Part shown: piece after piece, positions 1 to 9,116 of the stretch | How the letters are laid out: every line of letters begins with the position of its first letter | Numbering within the stretch: position 1 is the stretch's first letter | Source: Phyllobacterium sp. YR531 | GTDB taxonomy: Bacteria > Pseudomonadota > Alphaproteobacteria > Rhizobiales > Rhizobiaceae | NCBI RefSeq assembly: GCF_000282595.1 | Contig: NZ_AKIZ01000004.1 | Coordinates: 1-64,000 of the forward strand | DNA length: 64,000 nt | Reading direction: 5' to 3' | The notes under the pieces: model-generated | Database searches by the model: none | Told to the model about the DNA's origin: nothing | The model's input: only the letters and a program-made list of their open reading frames with translations | Made by a program: the position numbers and the translations under genes

Positions 1-1
1 G

Positions 2-211
2 CCCCTGCCGCAACATATGGCTGGCGGACCGGACAATCCGCTGGGTGCCCGTGCACTTTATCTGGGCGATACCCTTTATAGAATTCACGGCTCCAATGAG
101 CCTGAAAGTGTTGGTCAGTCATCCTCATCAGGGTGTTTCCGCATGACCAACGAAGACGTCGTCGATCTCTATCGCCGTGTAAAAATCGGAACAAAAGTAG
201 TCGTTTTGTAA
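2..211 (+). CDS. L,D-transpeptidase (YkuD domain), C-terminal part
   Basis: This is the end of a gene whose start lies left of the window; the frame is open from base 2. The visible 69 residues are the end of a YkuD catalytic domain, which makes 3-3 cross-links in peptidoglycan or anchors proteins to it in the periplasm. The segment IHGSNEPESVGQSSSSGCFRM carries the family's HG motif, the catalytic cysteine and the following arginine. The residue two before the cysteine, often histidine (SHGC), is serine here, a variant I believe is common in rhizobial members. The ATG at 17 is internal to the domain, so I do not take it as the start. The gene ends 12 bases before the next one, so co-transcription is possible. 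Confidence 0.88.
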   Translation, partial: PLPQHMAGGPDNPLGARALYLGDTLYRIHGSNEPESVGQSSSSGCFRMTNEDVVDLYRRVKIGTKVVVL

Positions 212-223
212 GGAGACAATACA

Positions 224-1042
224 ATGGCATTTGTCGTGAAATTTGATGGAAAAAGCTTCAGCCTGAAAAGTGCAGATGGAGCGCAGACCTACAATGTCAA
301 TCCGGCTCAGCAGCAGTCGTGGCAGGTAGCCCTTGAAAAGCAAGCCAAGCAGCAGGGCTTCAAGGACACATCCGAGATGTTGAGCAAGGTTACCGTGACG
401 GTGCCTAATGCCGGTGACTCACAGTACAAGATCGCGGATCAGTTCGGCATCGGTGTCGAAGGCGCGCAGGTTATGGTGGAAGGCAATGTGCAGTTTGCTG
501 ATCCCGACCTGATACACACCTATAATGAGGGAGACCTCAAGCCGGATTTCGTAACCGTTCCGGTGGCACCAGAGCCAATTCTGGGATCCGATGCTCCTGC
601 AGGCAAACCTGAAACCAAGGGCGCGCCGGTTGAAGGATCAGAAGCGCCTGCGGGCCAGACTGACAGCGTAAAAAAACAAAACGCGATCGACACTCTCAAG
701 AATCCGAGTGCGACGGCAGAGCAGAGAAAGACAGCCATCTCGACCTATCTCGACGGGCATAATGGCAGTGTCGAGGAGCGGACGAAGGCGGCAATCGACC
801 TGCTGGATCCAAACCAGGATTATGGCGAGCAGAAAGTGCGGACAGCAAAGCGTCAGGAAATCCTTGATGTGCTTGTTGAGCCCTACAAAGACAACGATAC
901 CAAGAAAAAAGTGTTCGACAGTCTGCTGGAACATACTTGGGTGTCTGAAAAATTCAGCGACCAGAGCATGGACAAAGTCATCGGCGAACATGCGAAGAAC
1001 AAGTACGATATCGATTGCGATCCGACGAAGTGGAACAAATAG
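224..1042 (+). CDS. Hypothetical protein, 272 aa, unrecognised
   Basis: I do not recognise this protein. It starts at an ATG with a good ribosome binding site (AAGGAGA, 7 bases upstream). It has no signal peptide or membrane segment. Residues 1 to about 110 look like a compact, mixed domain. Residues about 118-150 form a Pro/Ala/Gly-rich linker in which GSDAPAGK and GSEAPAGQ repeat. The rest is charged and probably helical, rich in Lys, Asp and Glu. It ends 53 bases before the 1177-residue gene, which also lacks a signal peptide and has a Pro/Ala-rich N-terminal stretch; the two may form an operon and act together. A role as a chaperone, secreted partner or envelope factor is possible, but nothing in the sequence decides this. 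Confidence 0.8.
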   Translation: MAFVVKFDGKSFSLKSADGAQTYNVNPAQQQSWQVALEKQAKQQGFKDTSEMLSKVTVTVPNAGDSQYKIADQFGIGVEGAQVMVEGNVQFADPDLIHTYNEGDLKPDFVTVPVAPEPILGSDAPAGKPETKGAPVEGSEAPAGQTDSVKKQNAIDTLKNPSATAEQRKTAISTYLDGHNGSVEERTKAAIDLLDPNQDYGEQKVRTAKRQEILDVLVEPYKDNDTKKKVFDSLLEHTWVSEKFSDQSMDKVIGEHAKNKYDIDCDPTKWNK

Positions 1043-1095
1043 CGCTTTCGTCAAGATAGCGGATTGCAAAACGTCCAGTTTCGGGAGGAAATGAG

Positions 1096-4000
1096 ATGTC
1101 TTTTGGTGCGAACAATATTTTTCAGCGTTGGCGGCCCCAGCCTGTAAATACCGACAACAAGTTCGATAGTGCGCTCACGCAAAGTGCCAAGGCGGCTCCC
1201 GTCCCGGCGGCGGCACCAAAGCCACCGGTCGCGCCGCACGGATGGAATGAAGCACCAGCGGGCATTTCCCAGCACCGCACCGAACCGGGGCTTTGGCCGT
1301 TCCGCATTTATGACAAGGCGGGCATTGATCCAAACGACAATAAGGCGTTGCACGACCAGCTGGTTGCAACGCCTCAACTCGACCCCAAGGCTTTTGGTAA
1401 CCGGCCCGCTGCGCCTGCGGATGCGGATAAGGCATTGGAGAAATGTGACCAGATTAACGTGCTTAGCCCTGAGCGGCTCTCCCTGTTGGAGACACAGCGC
1501 ACCGCCTTGGCAACGGCAAGCGACAGCACAAAGACCCAAGCAGAGCGGGATACGGCAAAGGACGATCTGATCGTTGCCATCGCCGGTGAGATTGATCTGG
1601 CAACTGTGGGGCAGGGGGCGCCCAAGCTTGGTACTGACCAGAACAACGACAAGAAGGTCGATGTCAACGAGGCCAGTGATGTCACCAAGCCAATCCTTGA
1701 ACGCGCGCCCAATGATCCTGTGTTCGTTGATGCCTTCAATCAGGCCAAGGAACTGAAAGAAACCAAGTGGAAGGCGGAAGGCCGCACCGATGACCAGATC
1801 GGTGTGATCGCAAAGGCAGGCGATGCCAAGGACTATGACAAGGTCACGAGTGAAACCAAGAAACAGCTCGTTGATCTGGCGCTGAAGGCAGGACCTACCG
1901 AAGGCGAACAGATGACGGCGCTGACCAACCGCGCCAATATCTATATGAACTTCAGCGCTGGCGATCCTGAAAAGTATCAGGCCGCACTGCAGGCGGGCGC
2001 TGAGCAGGCTATCAAGGACATACGTGTTGACCGAAAGGTCGATGAATTGAGCCAGGCCTTTGGCAAGGGTGATCTTGGTGGTGCCCAGGCATTCATGGCA
2101 AAGCTGCGCGAGAAAACCGGCACGGAGAATACGCTTCCCGGCAGTGGATCACTGCTGGCTTCTGATCCCCGTGTCATGTCGATGCTCGATAAGTCTATCG
2201 ATGCGATTGCCGGGGCAGGTCCGCGCGACGGGGACATGAAACAGAAAACCCAGGCGGTTGTTGATCTGAGCGTGGCCAGCCAGAACATTCTTTACAATGA
2301 TGGCGATAAGCCTGGCAAAGGCAAGGAAGTTGTCGACCACGTTGCAAAATACGTCGTCGACAAGATGCGTACGGATTTGCCCGGCGGCCCAATGAATGTG
2401 TTCCATCAACAAAAGTTTTTCAGCATTGCCAGCCGTGAAGATGTCAAGGGTGGTGGTACGTCGCTGCTTTCGGCGATCTCGGCACATACTGCTGTTGAAG
2501 CGGACAAGCAGAAAGGCACGATCAATACGGACGACGATAGTTACAGCGCCTTAAATTCCAATGCGCAGTGGGCAACACGCCGTAGTATCGAGAATTTCGG
2601 TTCGGCCTCCAAGGCTCTCGATGAGGACATGAACGTCAAGTACAACGAGCTTTATCACGGGCTCGAAGGCTGGGGCGCTAACGTCAAAGCCGATACGGGC
2701 ATTCCTCCGGAAGCTCAGCTTGCCCGGGATATGGAAGCCATCGACAATATGTCGCCGGAGAACAAGAAGAAGTCCGAGGATCTGGTCAAGCTGGGTAACG
2801 ACAAGCAGAAGCAGTGGGAACTGCAGGAAAGCATTGAGCTTGGCGTTAACATGTACAGCAACGACAACAAGAAGGTCGGGGGGTACGATAGCGAAGCACC
2901 CATACCAATGTTGTTTGGTACGGGCATCATGATGACCAAATCCAAGTCTGTGAAAGAAGCGATGGCAGATTTGCCAGAGCGTCCGAAGCAGACCGAAGAC
3001 CCTTATATGGACGTTGACAAAAACGGTCAGCCAAAAACTGCTGGTACAATCTGGGTCCAGAGAGCAACGCGTGGCCTTGCTACCATGGCTGTGACCGAAT
3101 CGCTCAAGGGCGGCGTCAAGGATATCAATGTCGCTCTTGGTGAACAGCGCTACCAGTCCATCCTGAATGATGGGACGATTGCCACCAATGAAGAACGCAA
3201 GGCGATGAAGGACGCCAAGACCTTGAGTCCCAATGCGGATGCGTATGTTCGCAATGCGAAAGCTGCGCTTGGCGAGGCAAGGTTTAACGATATTGTTGAT
3301 GGCAAGTCTGCACCCACCGACGCGGAAAGAAAACAGCTTTCCAATCTTGGCGGTCTTCGCTTTGGCTTGAATGCCGTCAATCGTATTTCAGGCGGTGGCA
3401 GTGCTGTCCTCTTCGGGCGCAATATAAACTCTCTTGATAGCTCGCCCGCGGATCTCGTTTATTACGTACCGCACACTTTGATGATGCTGGGAGCAGCACA
3501 AACGGCTCTGCTGCCGAAGTCAGGACAGATATTCCTGAACAAGGGTGCTGAACATGACACTCCGGCACGCATGAAGATTGAGGACCTTCAAAAGAAAGTG
3601 GACGCGAACCCGAACCTCACGGATGCCCAGAAGAAGAAATGGACAAACAGCCTTAACGTCCTTGATGGTGTCCGTGGCGGCGGCATTGATTCAGCCTATG
3701 TTGCCGCAGATCTGAGCAACGCTGTCATGAACGGCTTTGGACTGTTCGGAACCAAGCAGGATGGTGTCAAGGCGTTCGGCTATGGTACCGCGACAATCAG
3801 CGACGCGTTGTTTGCCACGGTCAGTGCCCGTGGAGCCGACGCAGCGCTGCTGAGTAGAAGCGAAACAGGGCTGTCAAGGCTACTTGTGAAGCTTGGGCCG
3901 CTCAAAGTTTCGGGGATCGCTGCTGTGTTGCAGGTTGCAGGTGCGGGCATTGTCGGCGGGCGTGGCGCTTACAATGCAGCCCATACCTACGACAAGGCCG

Positions 4001-4629
4001 ATGCTGATGCCATTCAGGTTCTCTACGGCGTCAAGGATCGCAAGACAGCTGAAATGCTGGCGGAACATAATGACCTTCTTGACGAAGGGCTTATGGGCAT
4101 TCTCCAGACAGTATTCCCGGGCGATAAACATCTGATGGGTGGCGACGAGGGCACTCGCAGCGCAAACAATGTCCTGACAGACACCTATGGGGATCTCGAT
4201 TACAATCGTGCTCGCCTTGGGCAGCTTTTCAACAGCTGGACGCCTGATCAGGCGAAAGAAGTGTCAGAGACCGTCCGGAACATGACGACCAATGACAAAC
4301 ATGAGTTGAAGGACACACAGGATGACTTGAAATATCTGCAGCTTCCTCTGGACCCGGGGAAGGTGGATATCAGCAAATATCCGACTGTTCGCTACAATAA
4401 TGAAACGAAACGCTTCGAAGACTCAAACACTTCCATGTATTGGGATGGCAGCAAGTGGTGGGCTCCTCCAAAGAAAGTTGATCCCAATGCGCCAATGACA
4501 TTCCATACATTATGGTATGACCCTGCGAGAGGTCAGTTAATGCGCAATGATGGATTCTCAAGTCAGGTGAAACCTGACAGCAAGGAAGGGTTCAAAGTGT
4601 GGTTGAGGAACAAGGGTTATATTGATTGA
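1096..4629 (+). CDS. Large hypothetical protein, 1177 aa, with EF-hand-like loop and hydrophobic C-terminal third
   Basis: I do not recognise the family with certainty. The ATG at 1096 has GGAGG seven bases upstream. No signal peptide is visible. Residues 28-60 are Pro/Ala-rich. Residues 181-192 (DQNNDKKVDVNE) fit an EF-hand loop: acidic or amide side chains at positions 1, 3, 5 and 9 and Glu at 12, with Lys instead of the usual Gly at 6. A long, charged, helical middle follows. At about residues 678-760 a segment of the type ALGEQRYQSILNDG/ALGEARFNDIVDG occurs twice. From about residue 785 several Gly/Ala-rich hydrophobic stretches appear, including SGIAAVLQVAGAGIVGG near residue 940. Large size, no signal peptide and late hydrophobic helices recall HrpF/HrpK/NolX-type type III translocators, but this is only resemblance in layout. 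A bidirectional terminator follows directly. Confidence 0.82.
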   Translation: MSFGANNIFQRWRPQPVNTDNKFDSALTQSAKAAPVPAAAPKPPVAPHGWNEAPAGISQHRTEPGLWPFRIYDKAGIDPNDNKALHDQLVATPQLDPKAFGNRPAAPADADKALEKCDQINVLSPERLSLLETQRTALATASDSTKTQAERDTAKDDLIVAIAGEIDLATVGQGAPKLGTDQNNDKKVDVNEASDVTKPILERAPNDPVFVDAFNQAKELKETKWKAEGRTDDQIGVIAKAGDAKDYDKVTSETKKQLVDLALKAGPTEGEQMTALTNRANIYMNFSAGDPEKYQAALQAGAEQAIKDIRVDRKVDELSQAFGKGDLGGAQAFMAKLREKTGTENTLPGSGSLLASDPRVMSMLDKSIDAIAGAGPRDGDMKQKTQAVVDLSVASQNILYNDGDKPGKGKEVVDHVAKYVVDKMRTDLPGGPMNVFHQQKFFSIASREDVKGGGTSLLSAISAHTAVEADKQKGTINTDDDSYSALNSNAQWATRRSIENFGSASKALDEDMNVKYNELYHGLEGWGANVKADTGIPPEAQLARDMEAIDNMSPENKKKSEDLVKLGNDKQKQWELQESIELGVNMYSNDNKKVGGYDSEAPIPMLFGTGIMMTKSKSVKEAMADLPERPKQTEDPYMDVDKNGQPKTAGTIWVQRATRGLATMAVTESLKGGVKDINVALGEQRYQSILNDGTIATNEERKAMKDAKTLSPNADAYVRNAKAALGEARFNDIVDGKSAPTDAERKQLSNLGGLRFGLNAVNRISGGGSAVLFGRNINSLDSSPADLVYYVPHTLMMLGAAQTALLPKSGQIFLNKGAEHDTPARMKIEDLQKKVDANPNLTDAQKKKWTNSLNVLDGVRGGGIDSAYVAADLSNAVMNGFGLFGTKQDGVKAFGYGTATISDALFATVSARGADAALLSRSETGLSRLLVKLGPLKVSGIAAVLQVAGAGIVGGRGAYNAAHTYDKADADAIQVLYGVKDRKTAEMLAEHNDLLDEGLMGILQTVFPGDKHLMGGDEGTRSANNVLTDTYGDLDYNRARLGQLFNSWTPDQAKEVSETVRNMTTNDKHELKDTQDDLKYLQLPLDPGKVDISKYPTVRYNNETKRFEDSNTSMYWDGSKWWAPPKKVDPNAPMTFHTLWYDPARGQLMRNDGFSSQVKPDSKEGFKVWLRNKGYID

Positions 4630-4641
4630 TCTGCGGCTGAC

Positions 4642-4671
4642 AAAAAAGCCGGCATCAGTGCCGGCTTTTTT
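4642..4671. terminator. Bidirectional rho-independent terminator
   Basis: A 13-base stem (AAAAAAGCCGGCA / TGCCGGCTTTTTT with a TCAG loop) lies between two convergent genes that end at 4629 and 4678. The A-run on one side and T-run on the other let it stop transcription from both directions. Confidence 0.9.
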
Positions 4672-4677
4672 CTTGCC

Positions 4678-5685
4678 TTAGAGCGAAAGGCCCAGAGTTT
4701 TCAATCGCTTCTGTACATCCTTTTTGCGATCGGGATGAACCGCAAGGATATTGGCCACTCTGCCTGAAGGGAAAGCGGCATCAACTTCAGAGGCATTCTT
4801 GAATGGTGCGATGGAATCGATATCCACTTCCCATATTCCGTATCCCCATTCCGTGAGGACATCGCAGATTTTGCCTGGGGTCACTCTCGACAGGTTCCAG
4901 AGTACGTCGCGGTTAATCTCCACCAGCATGGTCGGGTGAGAAGATTGGATTGTTTTGGCAGCGCCGGTGAAGAACATGCCTTCCGCGCCTTCGATGTCGA
5001 CCTTGATCGTATCTGGCTTGATACGTTTGGCGATTGCATCGAGAGTCTCAACCCTGACACTGCGATCAGAATTCCGGTTGCGGGAACCTGCTACGAGGCT
5101 GGTTGCACCCGCATTCACGGTTTCATCTGCCCTGTTTAGCTCCATTGTACCCGGGACATCTGCCAAGGCAATCTGATGCACCGTGATGGTCTTTGAAAGC
5201 TTGTTTTCCTTGATTGATTTGCTGAAAAGCGTCCACAGATGCGGCAGAGGTTCAAACGCCACCACCTTGCCGGTAAAATCCGGCTTTGTGGCGACTGAAA
5301 GCGAGTAATAGCCAACGTTTCCGCCTACATCAAAAAACGTACCTGCGTCCGGCGTTATCGCCTTGATGATATCAATGTCGAACTTCTCGTAACTGCCGCT
5401 GAAAATACCGAATGTCATATGGTACTGGCGCAGATCGAGATAGATCTTAAATCCATCCTTGGTCTCGTACAAAACTTCGATGCTCTTCGGCACAAAGTTA
5501 TTGAACAGGAGTTCGGCGTGCCGCTGATGAAATTCGACGGAACTCATGAACCGTCTTCGGTGTTCGGTCAGCGGCAGCTCAGAAATGCTGAAAAGGTTCT
5601 CGGAAATAACGCGAGTTTCCTCGACATTCACGTCACGCCCGAGGATGTACTTATACGAATTGAGGATATCGTTATAGCTGGTCAT
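4678..5685 (-). CDS. FkbM-family methyltransferase with DUF4214-like N-terminus
   Basis: This is a class I SAM-dependent methyltransferase of the FkbM type, which usually methylates a hydroxyl on a sugar or polyketide; here the glycan of the surrounding capsule locus is the likely substrate. Residues about 110-125 (DAGTFFDVGGNVGYYSLS) hold the glycine-rich SAM loop, VAFEPLP is the acidic motif after strand 2, and KVDIEGAEGMFF near residue 225 is the conserved FkbM block. The first 60 residues (YKYILGRDVNVEE ... SSVEFHQRH) resemble a DUF4214 unit, a module often found on surface and glycan-associated proteins. The gene follows the glycosyltransferase at 5703 by 17 bases and is the last gene of the 10553-to-4678 minus-strand operon. 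The ATG at 5685 has only a weak ribosome binding site. Confidence 0.87.
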   Translation of the reverse strand: MTSYNDILNSYKYILGRDVNVEETRVISENLFSISELPLTEHRRRFMSSVEFHQRHAELLFNNFVPKSIEVLYETKDGFKIYLDLRQYHMTFGIFSGSYEKFDIDIIKAITPDAGTFFDVGGNVGYYSLSVATKPDFTGKVVAFEPLPHLWTLFSKSIKENKLSKTITVHQIALADVPGTMELNRADETVNAGATSLVAGSRNRNSDRSVRVETLDAIAKRIKPDTIKVDIEGAEGMFFTGAAKTIQSSHPTMLVEINRDVLWNLSRVTPGKICDVLTEWGYGIWEVDIDSIAPFKNASEVDAAFPSGRVANILAVHPDRKKDVQKRLKTLGLSL

Positions 5686-5702
5686 TACGCTTTCACTCGT
5701 CC

Positions 5703-7007
5703 CTACGCATGAATTGCACTGGTTTGGTCGGTTGACTTGCTCTTCCGGCTGGCTGCCGCGTCCAGCAGTTCATCAAGTTGGTCAAAATGTTTTTCCCACT
5801 TTTGCAATGTCAGCGGGGTTCTGCGGCGATGCTCTGCAGCATGGGTTTCGATTGCCTCGCGCCATCCGAGACCATCCAGCGGGTCAAGGAATATTGCGTG
5901 TTCGCCGGCTATTTCCTTATGTGATGGTATATTGGAAGCAATAATGGTTGTGCCCGTCGCCATGGCCTCAGCCAAAGGCATCCCATAACCTTCGACGAAG
6001 GATGGAGCGAGCAGGGCTGTTGCACCGGCCATCAAATCGGCAAGAGCGGCATCTCCAAGGTCGGGAGCCTCAATGACGATGTCGCGCAATTGAGGGCAGC
6101 GGTCGAGCGTGGCGAAAACCTGCGCGTTTTCCCAACCGCGTTTTCCGGCGATGACCAGCCGCGGAGTGTCCTTGCCATGCTTGTCAACCAATGCGCGCCA
6201 AAGTTGCAGTATCATCGCATGGTTCTTACGCGGCTCAAGAGTACCGACCATAAGGAAATAGGGTCGCTTCGAGCGCGGTGCAGCTCTGCTGGCTACGTTG
6301 AAGCTATGCTCTACACCGGGTGGGAGAATGGAAATCGGGGGAACCGCATGGCCCCTCTCTTCGGCAAAAGCCTCAAACGAACGGGCAGTGGTTTGCGAAT
6401 TGCAAAGAACCAGTCCTGCATGTTTCAGAACAGTTTCCATACGTTGAAGGTGCCTCTGTGGCTCATTCTTGCGTACGAATTCCGGATGGGTCAGCGGGAT
6501 AAGGTCGTGAACATAAAATATGCCGTTGCTGCGTTGGGCATCCAGCCACGAAAAGGCGGCAGGGCGATGCAGGTTGGTGTGTGAAACATGCACAAAGGGT
6601 GCACTGGTGGCCATGCGGCTCATCGGCAATATTGTGCGCATCACCTTGCCTGCATTCATGCCCCATTGATGCAGCTTGGATTTATTTTTAGGGGATGAGA
6701 TGCATTTCAACTGTGACCAGGACAGACGCCCGTCGATTGCAGCATAGATCTGCTCGAGTTCAGTGGATTGTGACTGGCTCAATGCGGCCGTCGACCATCG
6801 TTGCTCCAATTCAGTGATGAGGCCATTTGCACGTCCCCTGTTGATTTCGATGGGTTTCGTTCTCCCCATCTCGATGAAATAGGAACTGCGTGCTTTGGCC
6901 CAGTTTGCATATTGAAGCTCAAAACGGTCAATGCCGGTCGGCGTTGAAAAGTGCGATCTGTCGATCAACCGGGAGATATCCATCGCAATTGCATTCATCA
7001 TGACCAT
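5703..7007 (-). CDS. Glycosyltransferase family 4 (GT-B fold)
   Basis: A 434-residue glycosyltransferase. The C-terminal Rossmann half is clear: MVGTLEPRKNHAMILQLW (start of the nucleotide-sugar domain), IAGKRGWEN, and the GT4 signature FVEGYGMPLAEAMATGTTII, where the Glu residues bind the nucleotide sugar. It overlaps the upstream kpsC by 10 bases, which shows translational coupling and places it in the capsule operon. It probably adds a sugar to the capsule repeat or to the linker in the cytoplasm. The donor cannot be told from sequence. The start at 7007 (MVMM) could also be one of the two following ATG codons. Confidence 0.9.
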   Translation of the reverse strand: MVMMNAIAMDISRLIDRSHFSTPTGIDRFELQYANWAKARSSYFIEMGRTKPIEINRGRANGLITELEQRWSTAALSQSQSTELEQIYAAIDGRLSWSQLKCISSPKNKSKLHQWGMNAGKVMRTILPMSRMATSAPFVHVSHTNLHRPAAFSWLDAQRSNGIFYVHDLIPLTHPEFVRKNEPQRHLQRMETVLKHAGLVLCNSQTTARSFEAFAEERGHAVPPISILPPGVEHSFNVASRAAPRSKRPYFLMVGTLEPRKNHAMILQLWRALVDKHGKDTPRLVIAGKRGWENAQVFATLDRCPQLRDIVIEAPDLGDAALADLMAGATALLAPSFVEGYGMPLAEAMATGTTIIASNIPSHKEIAGEHAIFLDPLDGLGWREAIETHAAEHRRRTPLTLQKWEKHFDQLDELLDAAASRKSKSTDQTSAIHA

Positions 7008-9112
7008 CCCATCATGCGCAGAGCAGTCTTCAACCGGGACGGCTCCGTTGGCGTTTCGCCATACAGTTCGTCAATCACGTCCTCAACCTCGCAAAGCAGG
7101 TTGGTACGTGTGGAAAAATAGAGCGGGTAGAGAATGAGGGTGGCGGCGACCAAAGCGTCCAGCGTCAGGTATTTGCGCGGACGCAAAGGTGTTACGCAAT
7201 CATGCGTCAGGCCCCAACCCGCATAGAATGGCAGTCCGTGACACCATACCTGGCGTCCGCGCATGAGTGCCTCAAATCCTATCAGCGAGGTGGCAACATG
7301 AACTTCGTCACAAGCGGAAAGCAAATTGCCTGCCGATACATTGCCGATGACCAGATCGGAATATTGTGCGAGCTGGCCAGTATCCGTGGCCGTGCCACGC
7401 CTTCCCGCCAGCATGTCCGGGTGCTCTTTGAACATGATGAATGCCTGCGGCCGCTGGGCACGCACCACCTTGAGCAAATCGATATTGGAGATATTGTTCG
7501 TCAGGCCAAAACGAAGTGACGCGTCGCCGGGTACTTGTCCCGCAACAAGCACAATGGGTTTGTCACCTGCCAGCCTGCGGTAGTCGGGTGCGGGAGTGCC
7601 TTCAAGGTTATATTTGGTGACGTTGTACTCCACGATGCTTTGACGCAGGCGGCGGGCACGGGCGAGCAAGGCAGGCGTGAAGTCAGTGTTGAGCAGCAAT
7701 CGCTCAAGCCCACTCTCCCGTGTGGCGTCGAAGTAAATGCCGTCTCGATCAAGGCAGAGCGACGAAGCGGGGATCAGATGCGAGCCAAGTCCCACCGAGC
7801 GGATGAAACCGTCTTCCATCCGGAGCATGGGCACAGAGCGGGCGAGTTCGCCGGCAACTGGAGGCTCATCGTGTTGACCCCATCGTACGACATAATCTGC
7901 CCGTGCAAGCTCCCTGGCATCGGGTTTTGATCCCGTGAACCGGACGGTGGACCATGGCCCGGAGAGAAAGCGTTTGACGCTGCGGTGCTTATGTTTGGAA
8001 AAGCCGACGCACAGATAGTTGCCGCGTCTCGCCAAGGCGTGATGCCGCCAGGCGATAAGACGGTCGATGGCCTTCTCGGCTGTCGTTGCCTTCCGGGTAA
8101 CCGGGTCGACATAACGCGAGTAATGCAGCAAAGCCGCTGCAACAAATCGATCGAGGGTCGGGCGGCTGGTCCGGCGCGAGAATGCCGCTCTTGCGATCGG
8201 CCCGTCTGCCCAGTCGGTCGTAAGCCCCCATCCGGCATAAAATGGAACGCCAAATGTCTTGACAGGAACGGACCGGATCAGGGCATCGAAGCCAAATTGG
8301 CTGGATACTGTCCAGACCTCATCCACGACATCCAGCAGGGCATGAGGCGAAATATTCTCGGTGATGACATGAACGTTTGCCTCACCGGCCAGCTGCGTAA
8401 GATACCCTCTGGCGAAACCCGCAACAATGTCGGGATGGCTTTTGACCATCACTGTCGCGCCCGGAACAGCCAATGCCTCATGCAGCATTTGGCGGAAAGT
8501 GAGCTCATCTGCGCCGGCACCAGCGATAGAGTAATCAGATGCAACCTGATCAATCAAAAGAATGCTGCGTCCGGTGGTGGGTGCGAGGGAAAATGGGTAA
8601 TCCGGCAGATGATTATATTTGGTCAGTCTCTGTTCAACGATCTGCTGCTGGATTGACCTGCTTCTGCACAGATCCTGATCTGTAACAGGCGCTTCGACGA
8701 GACGCTCCAGTCGGGAAGGTTTTGCCGCATTGAAGTATATGCCGACATCATCGGCAATGATCGAGACCCCAGGGGCTCCGGCTTTGCCAAGCCCGACAGA
8801 TCGCAGGAATCCGTCTTCAAGGGCCCAGTAGGGCAGTCCACGTAATTTGGCCAGTCGCCTTGCCATGCGTGCCAAGGGTTTTTCACCCCAGCCGACAATG
8901 CCGTCAGCCGGTCGTGCTGGCAGCTCGGCACCGCGCATATGCGATGTTTCCAGGGCAGCGCCGATCAATGGAAAACGTAGCAGGGTTGGCGTGAAAGCCA
9001 ATAGTCGCGCATTCTTCTGCGGCAGCCATCCTCGCGACGCTCCCGATATTGGAAAGTCATCCAGAACCACCGGAGCAGAATTTGCAATTGGAGGCGCCGG
9101 GATCACACTCAT
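6998..9112 (-). CDS. kpsC: KpsC-type dual beta-Kdo transferase (capsule linker synthesis)
   Basis: A 704-residue protein with two homologous halves, as in KpsC/LipA of ABC-dependent capsule systems. Each half has the same motifs: LEDGFLRSVGLG near residue 98 and MEDGFIRSVGLG near 430, GIYFNA/GIYFDA, and PFYAGWGLT twice. In the family the N-terminal half (GT99) and the C-terminal half (GT107) add alternating beta-Kdo residues to lysophosphatidylglycerol, building the lipid linker on which the capsule is assembled or joined. It acts at the cytoplasmic face of the inner membrane. It starts 4 bases after kpsS and overlaps the next gene, so all belong to one operon. Both halves look intact. Confidence 0.93.
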   Translation of the reverse strand: MSVIPAPPIANSAPVVLDDFPISGASRGWLPQKNARLLAFTPTLLRFPLIGAALETSHMRGAELPARPADGIVGWGEKPLARMARRLAKLRGLPYWALEDGFLRSVGLGKAGAPGVSIIADDVGIYFNAAKPSRLERLVEAPVTDQDLCRSRSIQQQIVEQRLTKYNHLPDYPFSLAPTTGRSILLIDQVASDYSIAGAGADELTFRQMLHEALAVPGATVMVKSHPDIVAGFARGYLTQLAGEANVHVITENISPHALLDVVDEVWTVSSQFGFDALIRSVPVKTFGVPFYAGWGLTTDWADGPIARAAFSRRTSRPTLDRFVAAALLHYSRYVDPVTRKATTAEKAIDRLIAWRHHALARRGNYLCVGFSKHKHRSVKRFLSGPWSTVRFTGSKPDARELARADYVVRWGQHDEPPVAGELARSVPMLRMEDGFIRSVGLGSHLIPASSLCLDRDGIYFDATRESGLERLLLNTDFTPALLARARRLRQSIVEYNVTKYNLEGTPAPDYRRLAGDKPIVLVAGQVPGDASLRFGLTNNISNIDLLKVVRAQRPQAFIMFKEHPDMLAGRRGTATDTGQLAQYSDLVIGNVSAGNLLSACDEVHVATSLIGFEALMRGRQVWCHGLPFYAGWGLTHDCVTPLRPRKYLTLDALVAATLILYPLYFSTRTNLLCEVEDVIDELYGETPTEPSRLKTALRMMGWS

Positions 9113-9116
9113 GGCA

